64,000 nucleotides of DNA from an uncultured Erysipelotrichaceae bacterium (GTDB lineage Bacteria > Bacillota_I > Bacilli_A > Erysipelotrichales > Erysipelotrichaceae). Shown here piece after piece: positions 35,828 to 44,784 of the stretch; the first letter of the stretch is position 1; every line of letters starts with the position of its first letter. Both the position numbers and the translations under genes were made by a program. Location: NCBI GenBank assembly GCA_903789495.1, contig CAIFEQ010000001.1, positions 1 to 64,000 of the forward strand, in the 5' to 3' direction. Below the pieces are notes generated by a model, which saw only the letters and a program-made list of their open reading frames with translations, was not told the DNA's origin and did no database searches.

Positions 35828-36322
35828 ATGAACAGTTTTCTGGACTGGTTTATGGCCACAATCGGCCAGCATATCTCACCGGAATTGTCGGTGTTTCTGG
35901 TCAGCATGCTGCCGCTGATCGAGGAAAGAGGGGGACTGATTCTGGCAAGGCTGCTGAATATCCCGATGGCAGAGGGAATCGCTCTCTGTGTCTGCGGGAA
36001 CATCCTGCCGATTCCCTTCATCCTGCTGCTGATCAAGAAGTTCATTCACTGGCTGGCGGATCACCGCTTTGCCAGACTGGCCAGCTGGCTGCTGGACAAA
36101 GCCGAAAAAAACAAGCCGAAGATTGAGAAGTACGGCTTCTTCGGTCTGACCCTGTTCGTCGGGATCCCGCTGCCGGGCACCGGCGCCTGGACCGGCTCTC
36201 TGGTGGCGGCCGTATTCGACATGGATCTGAAGAAAGCCAGTGTATCCATCCTGATCGGGGTCTTCCTGGCGGCAGTCATCATGACGATCATCTCCTACGG
36301 CCTGATCGGTTCCATTCTCTGA
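35828..36322 (+). CDS. Small multi-drug export family membrane protein
   Basis: A 164-residue membrane protein of the COG2426 family named as putative small multidrug exporters. The typical pattern is present: VSMLPLIEERGGLILA near the start, a polar loop, then FVGIPLPGTGAWTGSLVAA, the family's re-entrant motif shared with DedA-like proteins. Four or so helices. Real substrate unknown; a link to lipid or carrier transport, as for DedA proteins, is equally possible. GGGAG precedes the ATG. Confidence 0.88.
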   Translation: MNSFLDWFMATIGQHISPELSVFLVSMLPLIEERGGLILARLLNIPMAEGIALCVCGNILPIPFILLLIKKFIHWLADHRFARLASWLLDKAEKNKPKIEKYGFFGLTLFVGIPLPGTGAWTGSLVAAVFDMDLKKASVSILIGVFLAAVIMTIISYGLIGSIL

Positions 36323-36329
36323 GGAACAG

Positions 36330-36366
36330 AAAAGGGATTGCTCTATGACAGCGGCAATCCCTTTTC
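36330..36366. terminator. Bidirectional terminator
   Basis: AAAAGGGATTGC with GCAATCCCTTTT between convergent genes; a 12-bp stem. Confidence 0.9.
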
Positions 36367-36370
36367 ATGC

Positions 36371-37120
36371 TTACCCGTTCTGGCCGCTGCTTTCTTCCGG
36401 ATAGACGTACTGCCCGTGCCGGCTGGTCTTGTCATCATACTGGATGGCAAACTGCGGACATTCATGCAGACAGCGCAGGCACATGATGCACTGATCATGC
36501 GTCCAGTCCGGCCGGCCGCCGCTTTCCATCTCCATGGCCTGGGCCGGGCAGAACTTCACGCACATGCCGCAGCCGTTGCAGGAGCTGCCGACATGCAGAT
36601 GACTGGTGCGTCTGCCCTTCTCATACATGCCGTGGAACGGCTTGGCGATCCACATCGGCAGACTGTCCTGGACAAAGCGTCCCTTGTCCCGGTTCTGCAC
36701 ATGCGAGATCACGGTACGGATCTGATTCTCGGATTCCTTCAGTGTCTGCCGGATCTTCTCCTGATCCGTCACATCAAAGTAATACGTGCAGGTATCCGGC
36801 ATTTTCACCGAATAGGCCGCATCAAACTCCCGGCCCAGGGCTTTGGCCGCAAACCTGTCCACCCCGCCGGTCTTCATGCCATAGGTGGCAAGGAAGAACA
36901 GATAATCCGCCTTAAAGGAACTGTTCTTCAGAAAAGACTCCACATTGGCCGGCAGACCGCCATAGTAGGTCGGTGTGACAATGCCGATCACCTCATCCTC
37001 AAAGCTGTTCTGCCCGTTCCGTACGGCATCTTCAATGGACAGCAGAGACTGTGACACGGCCGCCGCAGCCGTCTTCGCCACATGTTTGGAATTGCCTGTT
37101 GCACTGAAATACAGAATCAT
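36371..37120 (-). CDS. EFR1-type flavodoxin-ferredoxin fusion
   Basis: A 249-residue electron-transfer protein. The N-terminal flavodoxin-like domain binds FMN at the loop LYFSATGNSKHVA and includes a loop YGMKTGG. The C-terminal domain is a 2[4Fe-4S] ferredoxin with CNGCGMCVKFCP and CIMCLRCLHECP. Its electron partner is unknown. Such fusions are common in anaerobic gut Bacillota, consistent with an anaerobic lifestyle. Confidence 0.93.
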   Translation of the reverse strand: MILYFSATGNSKHVAKTAAAAVSQSLLSIEDAVRNGQNSFEDEVIGIVTPTYYGGLPANVESFLKNSSFKADYLFFLATYGMKTGGVDRFAAKALGREFDAAYSVKMPDTCTYYFDVTDQEKIRQTLKESENQIRTVISHVQNRDKGRFVQDSLPMWIAKPFHGMYEKGRRTSHLHVGSSCNGCGMCVKFCPAQAMEMESGGRPDWTHDQCIMCLRCLHECPQFAIQYDDKTSRHGQYVYPEESSGQNG

Positions 37121-37171
37121 AACTTCTCTGCCTCCCTGTTTGTCTTCTCTATATTATATCGGTTTCGGCAG

Positions 37172-37193
37172 AAAAAAACGGCCGCCGGCCGTT
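37172..37193 (-). terminator. Terminator of the small membrane protein gene
   Basis: AACGGCC with GGCCGTT; on the minus strand followed by TTTTT. It lies between the 37196 gene and the EFR1 gene. Confidence 0.8.
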
Positions 37194-37195
37194 CT

Positions 37196-37378
37196 TCAGT
37201 GTCTGCTTTGCGCGATTCTTTTCTCCAGGTTTGTTTCTCTGACCAGTTCCACCAGCCAGATGATGACCGTCAGGGCGGTAAATGCCAGTGCTGCATAGCG
37301 GCCGGAATCCGGGAGAATTGAAGTGAAGACTTTCCAGATAGCGACGTTCATGCCTGCCAGAATCAGTAGTTCGAGCAT
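37196..37378 (-). CDS. Small membrane protein, unknown
   Basis: 60 residues with two hydrophobic helices (about 2-22 and 29-46) and a charged C-terminal end RETNLEKRIAQSRH. An AGGAGG lies 13 bases before the ATG, slightly far. It has its own terminator. Not recognised; it could be a small membrane regulator. Confidence 0.55.
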   Translation of the reverse strand: MLELLILAGMNVAIWKVFTSILPDSGRYAALAFTALTVIIWLVELVRETNLEKRIAQSRH

Positions 37379-37541
37379 TTTCTGTTCAGCACCTCCTCTT
37401 TACTGCATTGCCGATTATAATGGCTGAAAGGCAGATTGAAAAGAGTTAAATGACTTTCTTAAAGTTCTTTCACAGAATTTTCATCAGAGCGGCCAGGCAG
37501 GTGATTTGGCATCCGGGTGCAGAACGGGATATGATGAGACA

Positions 37542-38417
37542 ATGAAGCGTTATGACTGGAAGCGGACATTTGTGGGCGCCTGGCTGAAGTTCTGGCATCT
37601 GGACATGTTCACTTACGCGGCAAATGTCACCTACTATATCCTGCTGGCCTGCATGCCGCTGTTCATGTCGATCATCGCCATCTGCAACCTGCTGCCGGAT
37701 TTTTCCGTGGATGTGGTGGTGCAGACGATCAATGCGCTGGTACCGGACATTTCCGCCATTCACAGCCTGGTCTACGATGTGGTGGAGAATCTGAATGCCC
37801 AGTCCAATGCCTGGCTGGCTTCCCTGGCTGCCCTGACCGCGGTCTGGTCGGCCAGCTATGGGATTTCCGCCATGCAGAAAGGACTGAAGAAGATCAGCGG
37901 GGAGTCCTATTCCTTTTTCCGGGACAAGCCTTCCGCACTGCTGTACACCATCTTCTTCCAGCTCCTTCTGGCACTGTTTCTGATCTTCAATCTGCTGAGC
38001 AGTTCCCTGGTGAAGATTCTGGATCAGCAGGGCATCCACCCCTATCTGCACCGGCTGCTGGAACGGTTCATGACCATCGCCAGTGCCAGCGGCCTGGTCA
38101 CCATGATCCTGACCTTCGTCATGATGCTGCTGATGTATACCTTCCTGCCCCGGGATCACCGGAAATGGAAACACCAGGCCGCCGGGGCTGTCCTGGTCAC
38201 TCTGCTCTGGATCATCTTCTCCCGCCTCTTCACGTTCTTCATGACCCGGCTGTGGGTCTCGTCGTTCATCTATGGTTCGCTGACCGCCATCTTCCTGCTC
38301 AACCTCTGGCTCTGGTTCATCATGTGCTTCTTCTTCTACGGAGCCTGCCTGAACCAGTCGCTCTTTGAGCAGCGCCAGGAGCAGAAGAAAAAGAACGCGC
38401 AGAACAGCGCATCGTAA
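37542..38417 (+). CDS. YihY/BrkB family membrane protein
   Basis: A 291-residue protein with six predicted helices. Family markers include the N-terminal WLKFWHLDMFTYAANVTYY, YGISAMQKGLKKI, and the C-terminal GSLTAIFLLNLWLWF. The often-used name ribonuclease BN for this family is a known misannotation; its function is not settled. An in-frame TTG at 37506 would add 12 residues, but ATG 37542 fits the family. The ribosome site is weak. A short gap separates it from the symporter gene. Confidence 0.88.
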   Translation: MKRYDWKRTFVGAWLKFWHLDMFTYAANVTYYILLACMPLFMSIIAICNLLPDFSVDVVVQTINALVPDISAIHSLVYDVVENLNAQSNAWLASLAALTAVWSASYGISAMQKGLKKISGESYSFFRDKPSALLYTIFFQLLLALFLIFNLLSSSLVKILDQQGIHPYLHRLLERFMTIASASGLVTMILTFVMMLLMYTFLPRDHRKWKHQAAGAVLVTLLWIIFSRLFTFFMTRLWVSSFIYGSLTAIFLLNLWLWFIMCFFFYGACLNQSLFEQRQEQKKKNAQNSAS

Positions 38418-38490
38418 CGTAATGTTTTCTGGTCCTTTGCAGAAGCAAACAGGTATAATGGATGCATGCTTTGCAGGGGGATGAAGAAAC

Positions 38491-40020
38491 ATGAGTGATG
38501 CACAGGTCGGGATTCTGCTGACCATGATTGTCTATCTGCTCGGGATGCTGATGATCGGATTCATCGTATCCCGGCAGAATGCCACGGTCAGTGATTTTTA
38601 TCTGGGCGGCCGCCGGCTGGGCCCGTTTGTCACGGCCATGAGTGCCGAGGCCAGCGACATGAGCAGCTATCTGCTCATGGGTCTGCCCGGTCTGGCGTAC
38701 CTGAGCGGTGTGGCGGATGTGGGCTGGACGGCGATCGGTCTGGCCATCGGTACCTATCTCAACTGGCTGATCGTAGCCAGAAAGATCCGCCGCTATACCG
38801 CCCGGACCGGTTCCATCACCATTCCGGATTTCTTTTCCGACCGCTATGGAGATGAAAAGCGCATCCTGATGCTCATTGCGGCCCTGGAGATCATCATTTT
38901 CTTTGTGCCCTACACAGGCTCCGGTTTCGCCGCCTGCGGCAAACTGTTCTCCTCCCTGTTCGGCGTCGACTATCACATCGCCATGATCATCTCAGCTGCG
39001 GTCATCATTGCCTATACCACCATGGGCGGCTTCCTGGCCGCCAGCATCACCGACCTGATCCAGAGCATCGTCATGACCATTGCCCTGATTGCCATTCTGC
39101 TCTTCGGCGTCAGCACGGCCGGCGGGATGTCGGCGGTCCTGGAGAATGCGGCTTCCCTGCCCGGCTATCTGAGTTTCACCCAGACCTATCAGCCGGCGAC
39201 AGGAACCGCGGCCCCCTACAGCACCCTGACCATCGTCTCGACCCTGGCCTGGGGCCTGGGCTACTTCGGCATGCCCCACATCCTGCTGCGTTTCATGGCG
39301 ATTGAAGATGAAGAGAAACTGACTCTCAGCCGCCGGGTCGCCAGCATCTGGGTGGTGATCTCCATGGCCATTGCGGTCTTCATCGGCATCATGGGCCGGG
39401 CACTTTCCCTGGAGGGAATTCTGCCGACCTTAAGCGGCAGTGATTCGGAAACGATCATCGTCCTGATTGCCGACATGCTGTCGAAACACGGCACACTGGC
39501 CACGGTGCTGGCCGGCATCGTGCTCTCCGGCATCCTGGCCGCGACCATGTCCACGGCGGATTCCCAGCTGCTGGCCGCCAGTTCCTCCGTCTCGGAGAAC
39601 ATCGTGCATCAGTTCTTCCATGTCAGCCTGGATGAGAAGCAGCTCATGCGGGTCGCCCGCATGTCCCTGCTCATCATTGCCGTGATCGGCGTGGGCATTG
39701 CCTGGGATCCTGACAGTTCGGTTTTCAACATTGTTTCCTTTGCCTGGGCCGGCTTCGGAGCCACCTTCGGCCCGGTTGTCCTGCTGGCCCTGTTCTGGCG
39801 TCGTTCCAACCGTCAGGGGGCCCTGGCCGGGCTGCTGTCCGGCGGTGCCATGGTCTTCATCTGGAAGTTCCTGGTCCGGCCCCTGGGCGGGGTGTGGAAT
39901 CTCTATGAACTCCTGCCGGCCTTCCTGATTGCGCTGTTATGCAATGTGGCAGTATCCCTGCTGACTCCGGAACCGGATTCCTCCATAACGGCCGTCTTTG
40001 ATGAAATGCATCAGCGCTGA
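38491..40020 (+). CDS. putP: Sodium/proline symporter
   Basis: A 509-residue SSS-family transporter with 13 helices. Family features: the start ..MLMIGFIVSRQNATVSDFYLGGRRLGPFVTAMSAEASDMSSYLLMGLPG with the Ser residues used for Na+, VGWTAIGLAIG, and LAATMSTADSQLLAASS. Proline is the expected substrate and PutP the best name, though other amino acids remain possible. A GGGGGATG site precedes the ATG. No proline dehydrogenase is nearby, so uptake may serve nutrition or osmotic balance. Confidence 0.9.
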   Translation: MSDAQVGILLTMIVYLLGMLMIGFIVSRQNATVSDFYLGGRRLGPFVTAMSAEASDMSSYLLMGLPGLAYLSGVADVGWTAIGLAIGTYLNWLIVARKIRRYTARTGSITIPDFFSDRYGDEKRILMLIAALEIIIFFVPYTGSGFAACGKLFSSLFGVDYHIAMIISAAVIIAYTTMGGFLAASITDLIQSIVMTIALIAILLFGVSTAGGMSAVLENAASLPGYLSFTQTYQPATGTAAPYSTLTIVSTLAWGLGYFGMPHILLRFMAIEDEEKLTLSRRVASIWVVISMAIAVFIGIMGRALSLEGILPTLSGSDSETIIVLIADMLSKHGTLATVLAGIVLSGILAATMSTADSQLLAASSSVSENIVHQFFHVSLDEKQLMRVARMSLLIIAVIGVGIAWDPDSSVFNIVSFAWAGFGATFGPVVLLALFWRRSNRQGALAGLLSGGAMVFIWKFLVRPLGGVWNLYELLPAFLIALLCNVAVSLLTPEPDSSITAVFDEMHQR

Positions 40021-40065
40021 AAAAAAATGCTGTCTCTGCAGGTCAGAGCACAGCATTTCTTTTTA
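40021..40065. terminator. Bidirectional terminator
   Basis: AAATGCTGT with ACAGCATTT between putP and the convergent flavoprotein gene; T tracts on both sides. Confidence 0.85.
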
Positions 40066-40067
40066 TC

Positions 40068-40691
40068 TCAGCGGATGAAGTTGGTCGCGATGAAGGGTTC
40101 GCGGGCAGGCGGCTGAACGCCGTTCTGACGGCCGCATGCAATGCACTGCAGCAGCCAGGCCATGTTTTCCCCCAGGGTCCGCATGGTCTGCAGTCCTTCC
40201 GCATCCTGCCGGGCTTCTTCCGGCGTATTGCCGTGAATCTGGTTCCAGTACTGGGAGGTCACCACCGGCATGTTGCTCATCTGGAAGTACATGAGCAGCC
40301 GCTGATAGGCTGCGGTTGCCCCGCCCCGGCGGCAGGTGACTACACAGCTGGCCGGCTTGTCTGCCCAGCAGCCATGACTGCTGTAGAACAGCCGGTCCAG
40401 GAAGGCCGTGATCTGCGCGCATGGTCCGCCATAGTAGACCGGCGCCCCGACGATCAGTCCGTCGAATTCTCCGGCCCTGGCATTGACCTCGTTGACCTTG
40501 TCGTCAAAGACACATCTGCCGCTCTGGAAGCACCTGCCGCAGGCAATGCAGCCCGGGATGGCCTGATTGCCCAGCCACAGCAGCTCGGTTTCAATCCCCC
40601 GCTTCTGCAGGGTCTTGATCACCTCCTGCAGAGCGACATCCGTGCAGCCATGCTCATGCGGGCTGCCATTGATCAGAAGAACTTTTGCCAT
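40068..40691 (-). CDS. Flavodoxin-like NAD(P)H-dependent FMN oxidoreductase
   Basis: A 207-residue flavoprotein of the NADPH-dependent FMN reductase (WrbA/azoreductase-like) group. FMN loop residues are in LLINGSPHEHGCTD and APVYYGGPCAQ. Two Cys (GCIACGRCFQSGRC) form an iron-binding or redox pair seen in the iron-sulfur flavoprotein branch; the Cys spacing suggests an Isf-like cluster. The substrate is unknown. Divergent from tRNA-Val. Confidence 0.85.
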   Translation of the reverse strand: MAKVLLINGSPHEHGCTDVALQEVIKTLQKRGIETELLWLGNQAIPGCIACGRCFQSGRCVFDDKVNEVNARAGEFDGLIVGAPVYYGGPCAQITAFLDRLFYSSHGCWADKPASCVVTCRRGGATAAYQRLLMYFQMSNMPVVTSQYWNQIHGNTPEEARQDAEGLQTMRTLGENMAWLLQCIACGRQNGVQPPAREPFIATNFIR

Positions 40692-40764
40692 ATTCTCATC
40701 CTCCTTTACACCTTGAAATCTTCTCGACTTTTCCCTGTCGCTATGTTATATTGATTAGGCACTT

Positions 40765-40840
40765 GAGTGATTAGCTCAGTTGGGAGAGCACTTCCTTGAC
40801 GTGGAAGGGGTCAGGGGTTCGAGTCCCTTATCACTCACCA
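40765..40840 (+). tRNA. tRNA-Val (GAC)
   Basis: Acceptor GAGTGAT with ATCACTC; CCA encoded. The anticodon arm is CTTCC-TTGACGT-GGAAG, giving GAC. T loop GTTCGAGTC. Confidence 0.95.
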
Positions 40841-40852
40841 TGATGTTTCAGG

Positions 40853-40877
40853 AAACCGCTCTGCAGAGCGGTTTTTT
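40853..40877 (+). terminator. Terminator of tRNA-Val
   Basis: AAACCGCTC-TGCA-GAGCGGTTT followed by TTT. Confidence 0.88.
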
Positions 40878-40885
40878 CAATAAGT

Positions 40886-40902
40886 GGGACAAAACCGGGA
40901 CA
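40886..40902 (+). repeat. GGGACA pair downstream of tRNA-Val
   Basis: GGGACA at 40886-40891 and 40897-40902, 5 bases apart, right behind the terminator. The same kind of pair flanks the tRNA-Thr element and tRNA-Ala(CGC). No gene or integrase is nearby. The remainder to 41048 is plain spacer. Confidence 0.4.
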
Positions 40903-41048
40903 CAATTTGTTCTCCCTTCTCATTCTTTTACCATGAAATCGATATGGCTCGAAAGATTATTTTCAGCCGGTACATCCCATTTTTCTGTTTCTGAAGCACA
41001 CAAAAGACATCTGAGGACCGGAAACTGAACCAGTCCTGCTGCATAATG

Positions 41049-41075
41049 AAAAGCCGTGAACGTCCACGGTTTTTC
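41049..41075 (-). terminator. Terminator of the Rrf2 gene
   Basis: GCCGTG-AACGTC-CACGGT flanked by A and T runs; the minus strand ends in TTTTCATT. Confidence 0.7.
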
Positions 41076-41094
41076 ATTCCGGACTGCAGAAGAT

Positions 41095-41529
41095 TCAGAT
41101 TTCCTGACCCGGCAGGCTGCAGCTGCCAGCCAGCAGGTCAGCCATGGTCACACTGGAAAAATAATTTACCAGCATCTCATGAACATGATGCCAGAGACCG
41201 ACTTCGACGCAGTTTTTATAATGTGGACAGTAAGCAGCCGGATCACCGCTTTTCAGACATGATACCAGCATCAGATTATCCGTCAGGTTCAGGATATCGA
41301 TGACTCTGATCTGTTCTGCTGGAAGGGTGCATTTGTAGCCCCCGTCCTTGCCGCGTTCACTCTTCAGGACTCCGCCTTTGACCAGTGGCGTGACCAGCTG
41401 CTCCAGATACTTTCTGGACAGATTCTGCCGGTCAGCAGAGGAGCTGATGGAAACGTACCCTTCTTCCTGGTGCTGCAGAATATCAGCAACCAGACGGATC
41501 GAGTACCGTCCACGCGTTGAAATTTTCAT
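41095..41529 (-). CDS. Rrf2 family transcriptional regulator
   Basis: A 144-residue winged-helix repressor. The N-terminal MKISTRGRYSIRLVADI and SSSADRQNLSRKYLEQLV give the HTH, and a Cys trio (SCLKSGDPAAYCPHYKNC) in the loop matches the position of the Fe-S cluster ligands in IscR/NsrR/RsrR-type proteins, suggesting an iron-sulfur or redox sensor. The target genes are unknown. It is a single gene with its own terminator. No isc/suf operon is in this window. Confidence 0.9.
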   Translation of the reverse strand: MKISTRGRYSIRLVADILQHQEEGYVSISSSADRQNLSRKYLEQLVTPLVKGGVLKSERGKDGGYKCTLPAEQIRVIDILNLTDNLMLVSCLKSGDPAAYCPHYKNCVEVGLWHHVHEMLVNYFSSVTMADLLAGSCSLPGQEI

Positions 41530-41636
41530 AAAATAACCCCCAGCGACTTAATCATAAATCAGAAACAAAGGCTTGAATATGATTTTTTTAACACATCTGT
41601 TACCTTTGAATTCTGATCTTTTCAATAGAGTTTTTC

Positions 41637-41660
41637 AGAAAAACCGGCCGCAGCCGGTTT
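41637..41660 (-). terminator. Terminator of the lysine-riboswitch operon
   Basis: AAACCGGC with GCCGGTTT; the minus strand ends in GGTTTTTCTG. Confidence 0.85.
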
Positions 41661-41664
41661 GGTT

Positions 41665-42930
41665 TCAGTTGGTCTGTTCTGCTTCCGCGAGATGGGCAGG
41701 CGGCAGGTTCTTCCGCTCTTCCATCAGCTTCTGCTTGTCACTGCGGATCTGTTCCTGCAGCTGCGGATCGGCATAGATGTCCAGGGCCAGGAAGACCTGT
41801 GCCAGGATGGCCTGGTGCAGTCGGGTAAAGTGATTGATCTCCCCGAGGCAGTATGGCAGGAACGCTTCCTCATGGCACTCATAGCCGTCATCATTGTTGG
41901 CCGCAAAGGAGCAGTAGGCCGTCGGGCAGACCTTCGAGACATTGCCCACGTCGCTGGATCCGCTGGGTTCTTCCGTTTCGGCATGCACGTTCTGCTCGCC
42001 GATGGCTTCCAGTGCCTGCACGAAATGCTGCACCAGCGTGGGGTTGGGCTTGTAGTCATCATAGGAATTCTCAAAGTAACGCAGATCGACCGTGGCACCG
42101 GCCATCAGGGCACCGCCCCTGGCACAGTTGATGACCTTTTCCGTCAGGGTATTCAGATATTTGCGGTCCGCCGCCCGGATATACCACTTCGACTGGGCCA
42201 GGGCGGGAACGACATTGGGTGCCAGTCCGCCGTTGGAGATGATGCCATGCATGCGGACATCCGGCGTGACATGCTGACGGAGCGCGTTGACCCCGTTGAA
42301 CATCAGATAGCAGGCATCCAGGGCATTGATCCCCTTCTCCGGATGACCGGCCGCGTGGCTCGACAGGCCGTGATAGGTGAACTCGACCGAGTCAATGGCC
42401 AGGAAGCCCTGTCCCAGCCGGGTATCATGCCCGCCGGCAATATGGATCTGCATGGCCGCATCGATGTCATCGAAGCAGCCGGCATTGACCATGTCCACCT
42501 TGCCGCCGCGGGTTTCTTCCGCCGGGCAGCCCATGTAGATGATGGTACCGGCAAAGCCGTACTCATCCTTGAGCTTTTTCAGCACCGCACAGGCGCCCAG
42601 GCAGTTGGCGGCGATGAAATTATGACCGCAGGCATGCCCGTTCTGATCGTGGCCGGGGCCATAGCCGGGCAGGGCATCATACTCGGCCAGGAAGGCCACT
42701 CTGGGAAAACCGCTGCCGTATTCGGCCTGAAAGGCGGTATCCAGGCCGGCCAGCGGGGCCTTTACCGTAAAGCCAAGGGCTTCCAGCTGCTGCTTCAGAT
42801 AAGCTGCCGACTGGTATTCCTGCATGCCGAGTTCATGATAGTTGAAAATGGTACAGGCCGCCTCTTCAAACAGGGCTCCATCCGCCTGTTCCAGCTGGCG
42901 GGCTGACTGCTTCATGCTTTCAATGTTCAT
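41665..42930 (-). CDS. M20 amidohydrolase (aminobenzoyl-glutamate hydrolase-like)
   Basis: A 421-residue metal-dependent amidohydrolase. NGHACGHNFIAANCLGA holds two metal His, and MGCPAEETRGG the Glu pair; the closest group is AbgB-like. The frame opens at 42963, but ATG 42930 follows GAAAGGA at normal spacing. It directly follows the YfcC gene in an operon controlled by a lysine riboswitch, suggesting hydrolysis of a lysine- or diaminopimelate-containing compound. This substrate is an inference from context only. Confidence 0.86.
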   Translation of the reverse strand: MNIESMKQSARQLEQADGALFEEAACTIFNYHELGMQEYQSAAYLKQQLEALGFTVKAPLAGLDTAFQAEYGSGFPRVAFLAEYDALPGYGPGHDQNGHACGHNFIAANCLGACAVLKKLKDEYGFAGTIIYMGCPAEETRGGKVDMVNAGCFDDIDAAMQIHIAGGHDTRLGQGFLAIDSVEFTYHGLSSHAAGHPEKGINALDACYLMFNGVNALRQHVTPDVRMHGIISNGGLAPNVVPALAQSKWYIRAADRKYLNTLTEKVINCARGGALMAGATVDLRYFENSYDDYKPNPTLVQHFVQALEAIGEQNVHAETEEPSGSSDVGNVSKVCPTAYCSFAANNDDGYECHEEAFLPYCLGEINHFTRLHQAILAQVFLALDIYADPQLQEQIRSDKQKLMEERKNLPPAHLAEAEQTN

Positions 42931-42981
42931 CTTACTGTTCCTTTCTGAAAAAGAAGGCAGCATTTCCTGCCTTCTGACTGC

Positions 42982-44409
42982 TTACAGACCGATGCCGATG
43001 GCCACGCTGATCATGACCAGCTGCAGGACGAAATAGACGGCAAACAGCTTGGCAATGTACGGATACCACTTGTCGACCGGTACGCCGGAGATGCCGCAGA
43101 TGGTGAAGACACCGGTCGGAATGAACATGTTGGAGTAGCCGTCGCCGAAGGTCTCAGCCAGCACGGCAACCTGACGGGAGACACCCAGCAGATCGGACAG
43201 CGGAGCCATGATCGGCATGACCGCAGCAGCCTGCCCGGAACCGGACGGGATGAAGAAGTTCATGATGTTCTGAATGACGACCATGATGATGCCGGACGCG
43301 TACTTGCCGGCACCGCCCAGCCAGGAGGACAGGCCATAGAGAATCGTGTCAATGATCTGACCGGACTGCAGGGTGATCAGGATGCCTCTGGCAAGACCCA
43401 CGATCATGGCGCCGAAGATCATCTCTCTGGCCCCGTCCACGAAGGTCTCGGCGATCTGGTTGGCATTGAAGCCGCCGATAATGCCGACGACGACCATGGA
43501 GATCATGAACAGCACGGCCAGTTCATCAATGTACCAGCCCTTGACGATGACGCCCCAGACCATCAGGGCGAAGACGACTACGAAGGTAATGCCGCAGGCC
43601 ACGTTCCGGCCCGTCATCCGGATGCTGGTGAGTTCATCTCTGCTCTTGCCCTCCCCCATATGCTGGAAGCGGGTGCCGTACAGCAGGGACTTGGTGGGAT
43701 CCTTCTTGATCATGCTCGCATAGCGCAGGACATAGAAGATGCCGACGCCTTCAAAGAGCACGAAGCAGAACAGCCGGAACCACAGCATCTCTCTGGTCAT
43801 GGAAATGCCCGAGACCGCGTTGGCCACGCCGACCGTGAACGGATTCAGGGTTGCCGAGGCAAAGCCGGTCTGGACCCCGATACTGACGATGGAGACGCCG
43901 ACGATCGCGTCATAGCCCAGGGCCTGGGCAATGCCTATGAAGATCGGGTACATGCCGTAGGTTTCTTCCGACATGCCCATGGTGGAACCCAGAATGCCGA
44001 AGACGATCATGATGATGGCGAAGATCCAGTTGGCGGACAGCCTGCCCGTCTTGCGGATCAGCGCGCCCATCAGGGCATCGAAGGAGCCGTTCTTGATCAT
44101 CATCGAGACAAAGCCATAGGCGAAGATGATGAAGAAGATGATGTCGGCTGCCTGCACGAAGCCCTGTTCGATGCTGTAGAAGATCCCGACGATGCCGACC
44201 GGCGTAGACTCGACCTGATGGTAGGAGCCCGGTACGACAGTGGTGTATCCGGCAGCGCTCGTGGTCCTGTCGAAGACACCGGCCGGAATGATCCAGGTCA
44301 GGACGGCACAGATTGCCACCATTGCAAAGATGATGACGTAGGTGTGCGGCATGCGGAAATGATGCTGCTGAGGCGTATTCTCTGTGTTCACTGCTGCTGA
44401 TTCTGTCAT
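42982..44409 (-). CDS. YfcC family transporter, under lysine riboswitch control
   Basis: A 475-residue membrane carrier with about 12-13 helices, of the YfcC/ArcD-like family that shares a fold with C4-dicarboxylate and p-aminobenzoyl-glutamate carriers. Characteristic parts: MPHTYVIIFAMVAICAVLTWIIPAG at the start, SGSGQAAAVMPIMAPLSDLLG late, and GAMIVGLARGI. The lysine aptamer directly upstream indicates that lysine, or a compound convertible to it, is the substrate, with shut-off when lysine is plentiful. A dipeptide or N-acyl-lysine carrier paired with the M20 enzyme is also possible. Confidence 0.88.
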   Translation of the reverse strand: MTESAAVNTENTPQQHHFRMPHTYVIIFAMVAICAVLTWIIPAGVFDRTTSAAGYTTVVPGSYHQVESTPVGIVGIFYSIEQGFVQAADIIFFIIFAYGFVSMMIKNGSFDALMGALIRKTGRLSANWIFAIIMIVFGILGSTMGMSEETYGMYPIFIGIAQALGYDAIVGVSIVSIGVQTGFASATLNPFTVGVANAVSGISMTREMLWFRLFCFVLFEGVGIFYVLRYASMIKKDPTKSLLYGTRFQHMGEGKSRDELTSIRMTGRNVACGITFVVVFALMVWGVIVKGWYIDELAVLFMISMVVVGIIGGFNANQIAETFVDGAREMIFGAMIVGLARGILITLQSGQIIDTILYGLSSWLGGAGKYASGIIMVVIQNIMNFFIPSGSGQAAAVMPIMAPLSDLLGVSRQVAVLAETFGDGYSNMFIPTGVFTICGISGVPVDKWYPYIAKLFAVYFVLQLVMISVAIGIGL

Positions 44410-44435
44410 ACTGCTTTCCTCTCCCCGTTACCCAT

Positions 44436-44467
44436 AACAAAAGTCGGTGCATGGGATATGCGCCGAC
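44436..44467 (-). terminator. Riboswitch expression-platform terminator
   Basis: GTCGGTGCAT (44443-44452) with ATGCGCCGAC (44458-44467), one mismatch; the minus strand continues TTTTGTTATG. It sits between the lysine aptamer and the YfcC gene, so lysine binding is expected to favour it. Confidence 0.8.
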
Positions 44468-44504
44468 CTGAAATCAGTATGGCACACCTCCATAACAACT
44501 ACCT

Positions 44505-44681
44505 TTGATAGCGCTCCGATGCCGAACGGTAACGTATTACAGCATCGACAGTCCTGCACCTGTTGGATGCAGTCCCAACCGGAGATTCGGTCCTCCGATT
44601 TCGGCGTCGGCCCCTTTCGGACATGGTCATCGGCTTTCGGCCTCACATGCCGTACTCTTGGCAAACGCAACCTCTACCCCA
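44505..44681 (-). promoter_or_regulatory. Lysine riboswitch (L box)
   Basis: The minus strand opens GGGGTAGAGGTTGCG, the conserved 5' part of the aptamer. It carries the family internal segments GAAAGGGGCCGACGCCGAA, GGTTGGGACTGCAT and GACTGTCGATG, and ends GGAGCGCTATC. A terminator follows about 40 bases later, giving an off-switch architecture. The controlled operon is the YfcC carrier plus the M20 hydrolase. No other gene fits in 44410-44784. Confidence 0.9.
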
Positions 44682-44753
44682 AGATTTTTGTTTGAGGTAT
44701 GCAAATAAAATAACAGCAACCCGTCGGGCTGTCAAGAAGCAGTCAGAAAAAGA

Positions 44754-44777
44754 CAGACTGCCTGATGCGGCAGTCTG
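44754..44777 (-). terminator. Terminator of the class A PBP gene
   Basis: CAGACTGCC with GGCAGTCTG; the minus strand continues TCTTTTTCTG. Confidence 0.85.
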
Positions 44778-44784
44778 ACTGCGT

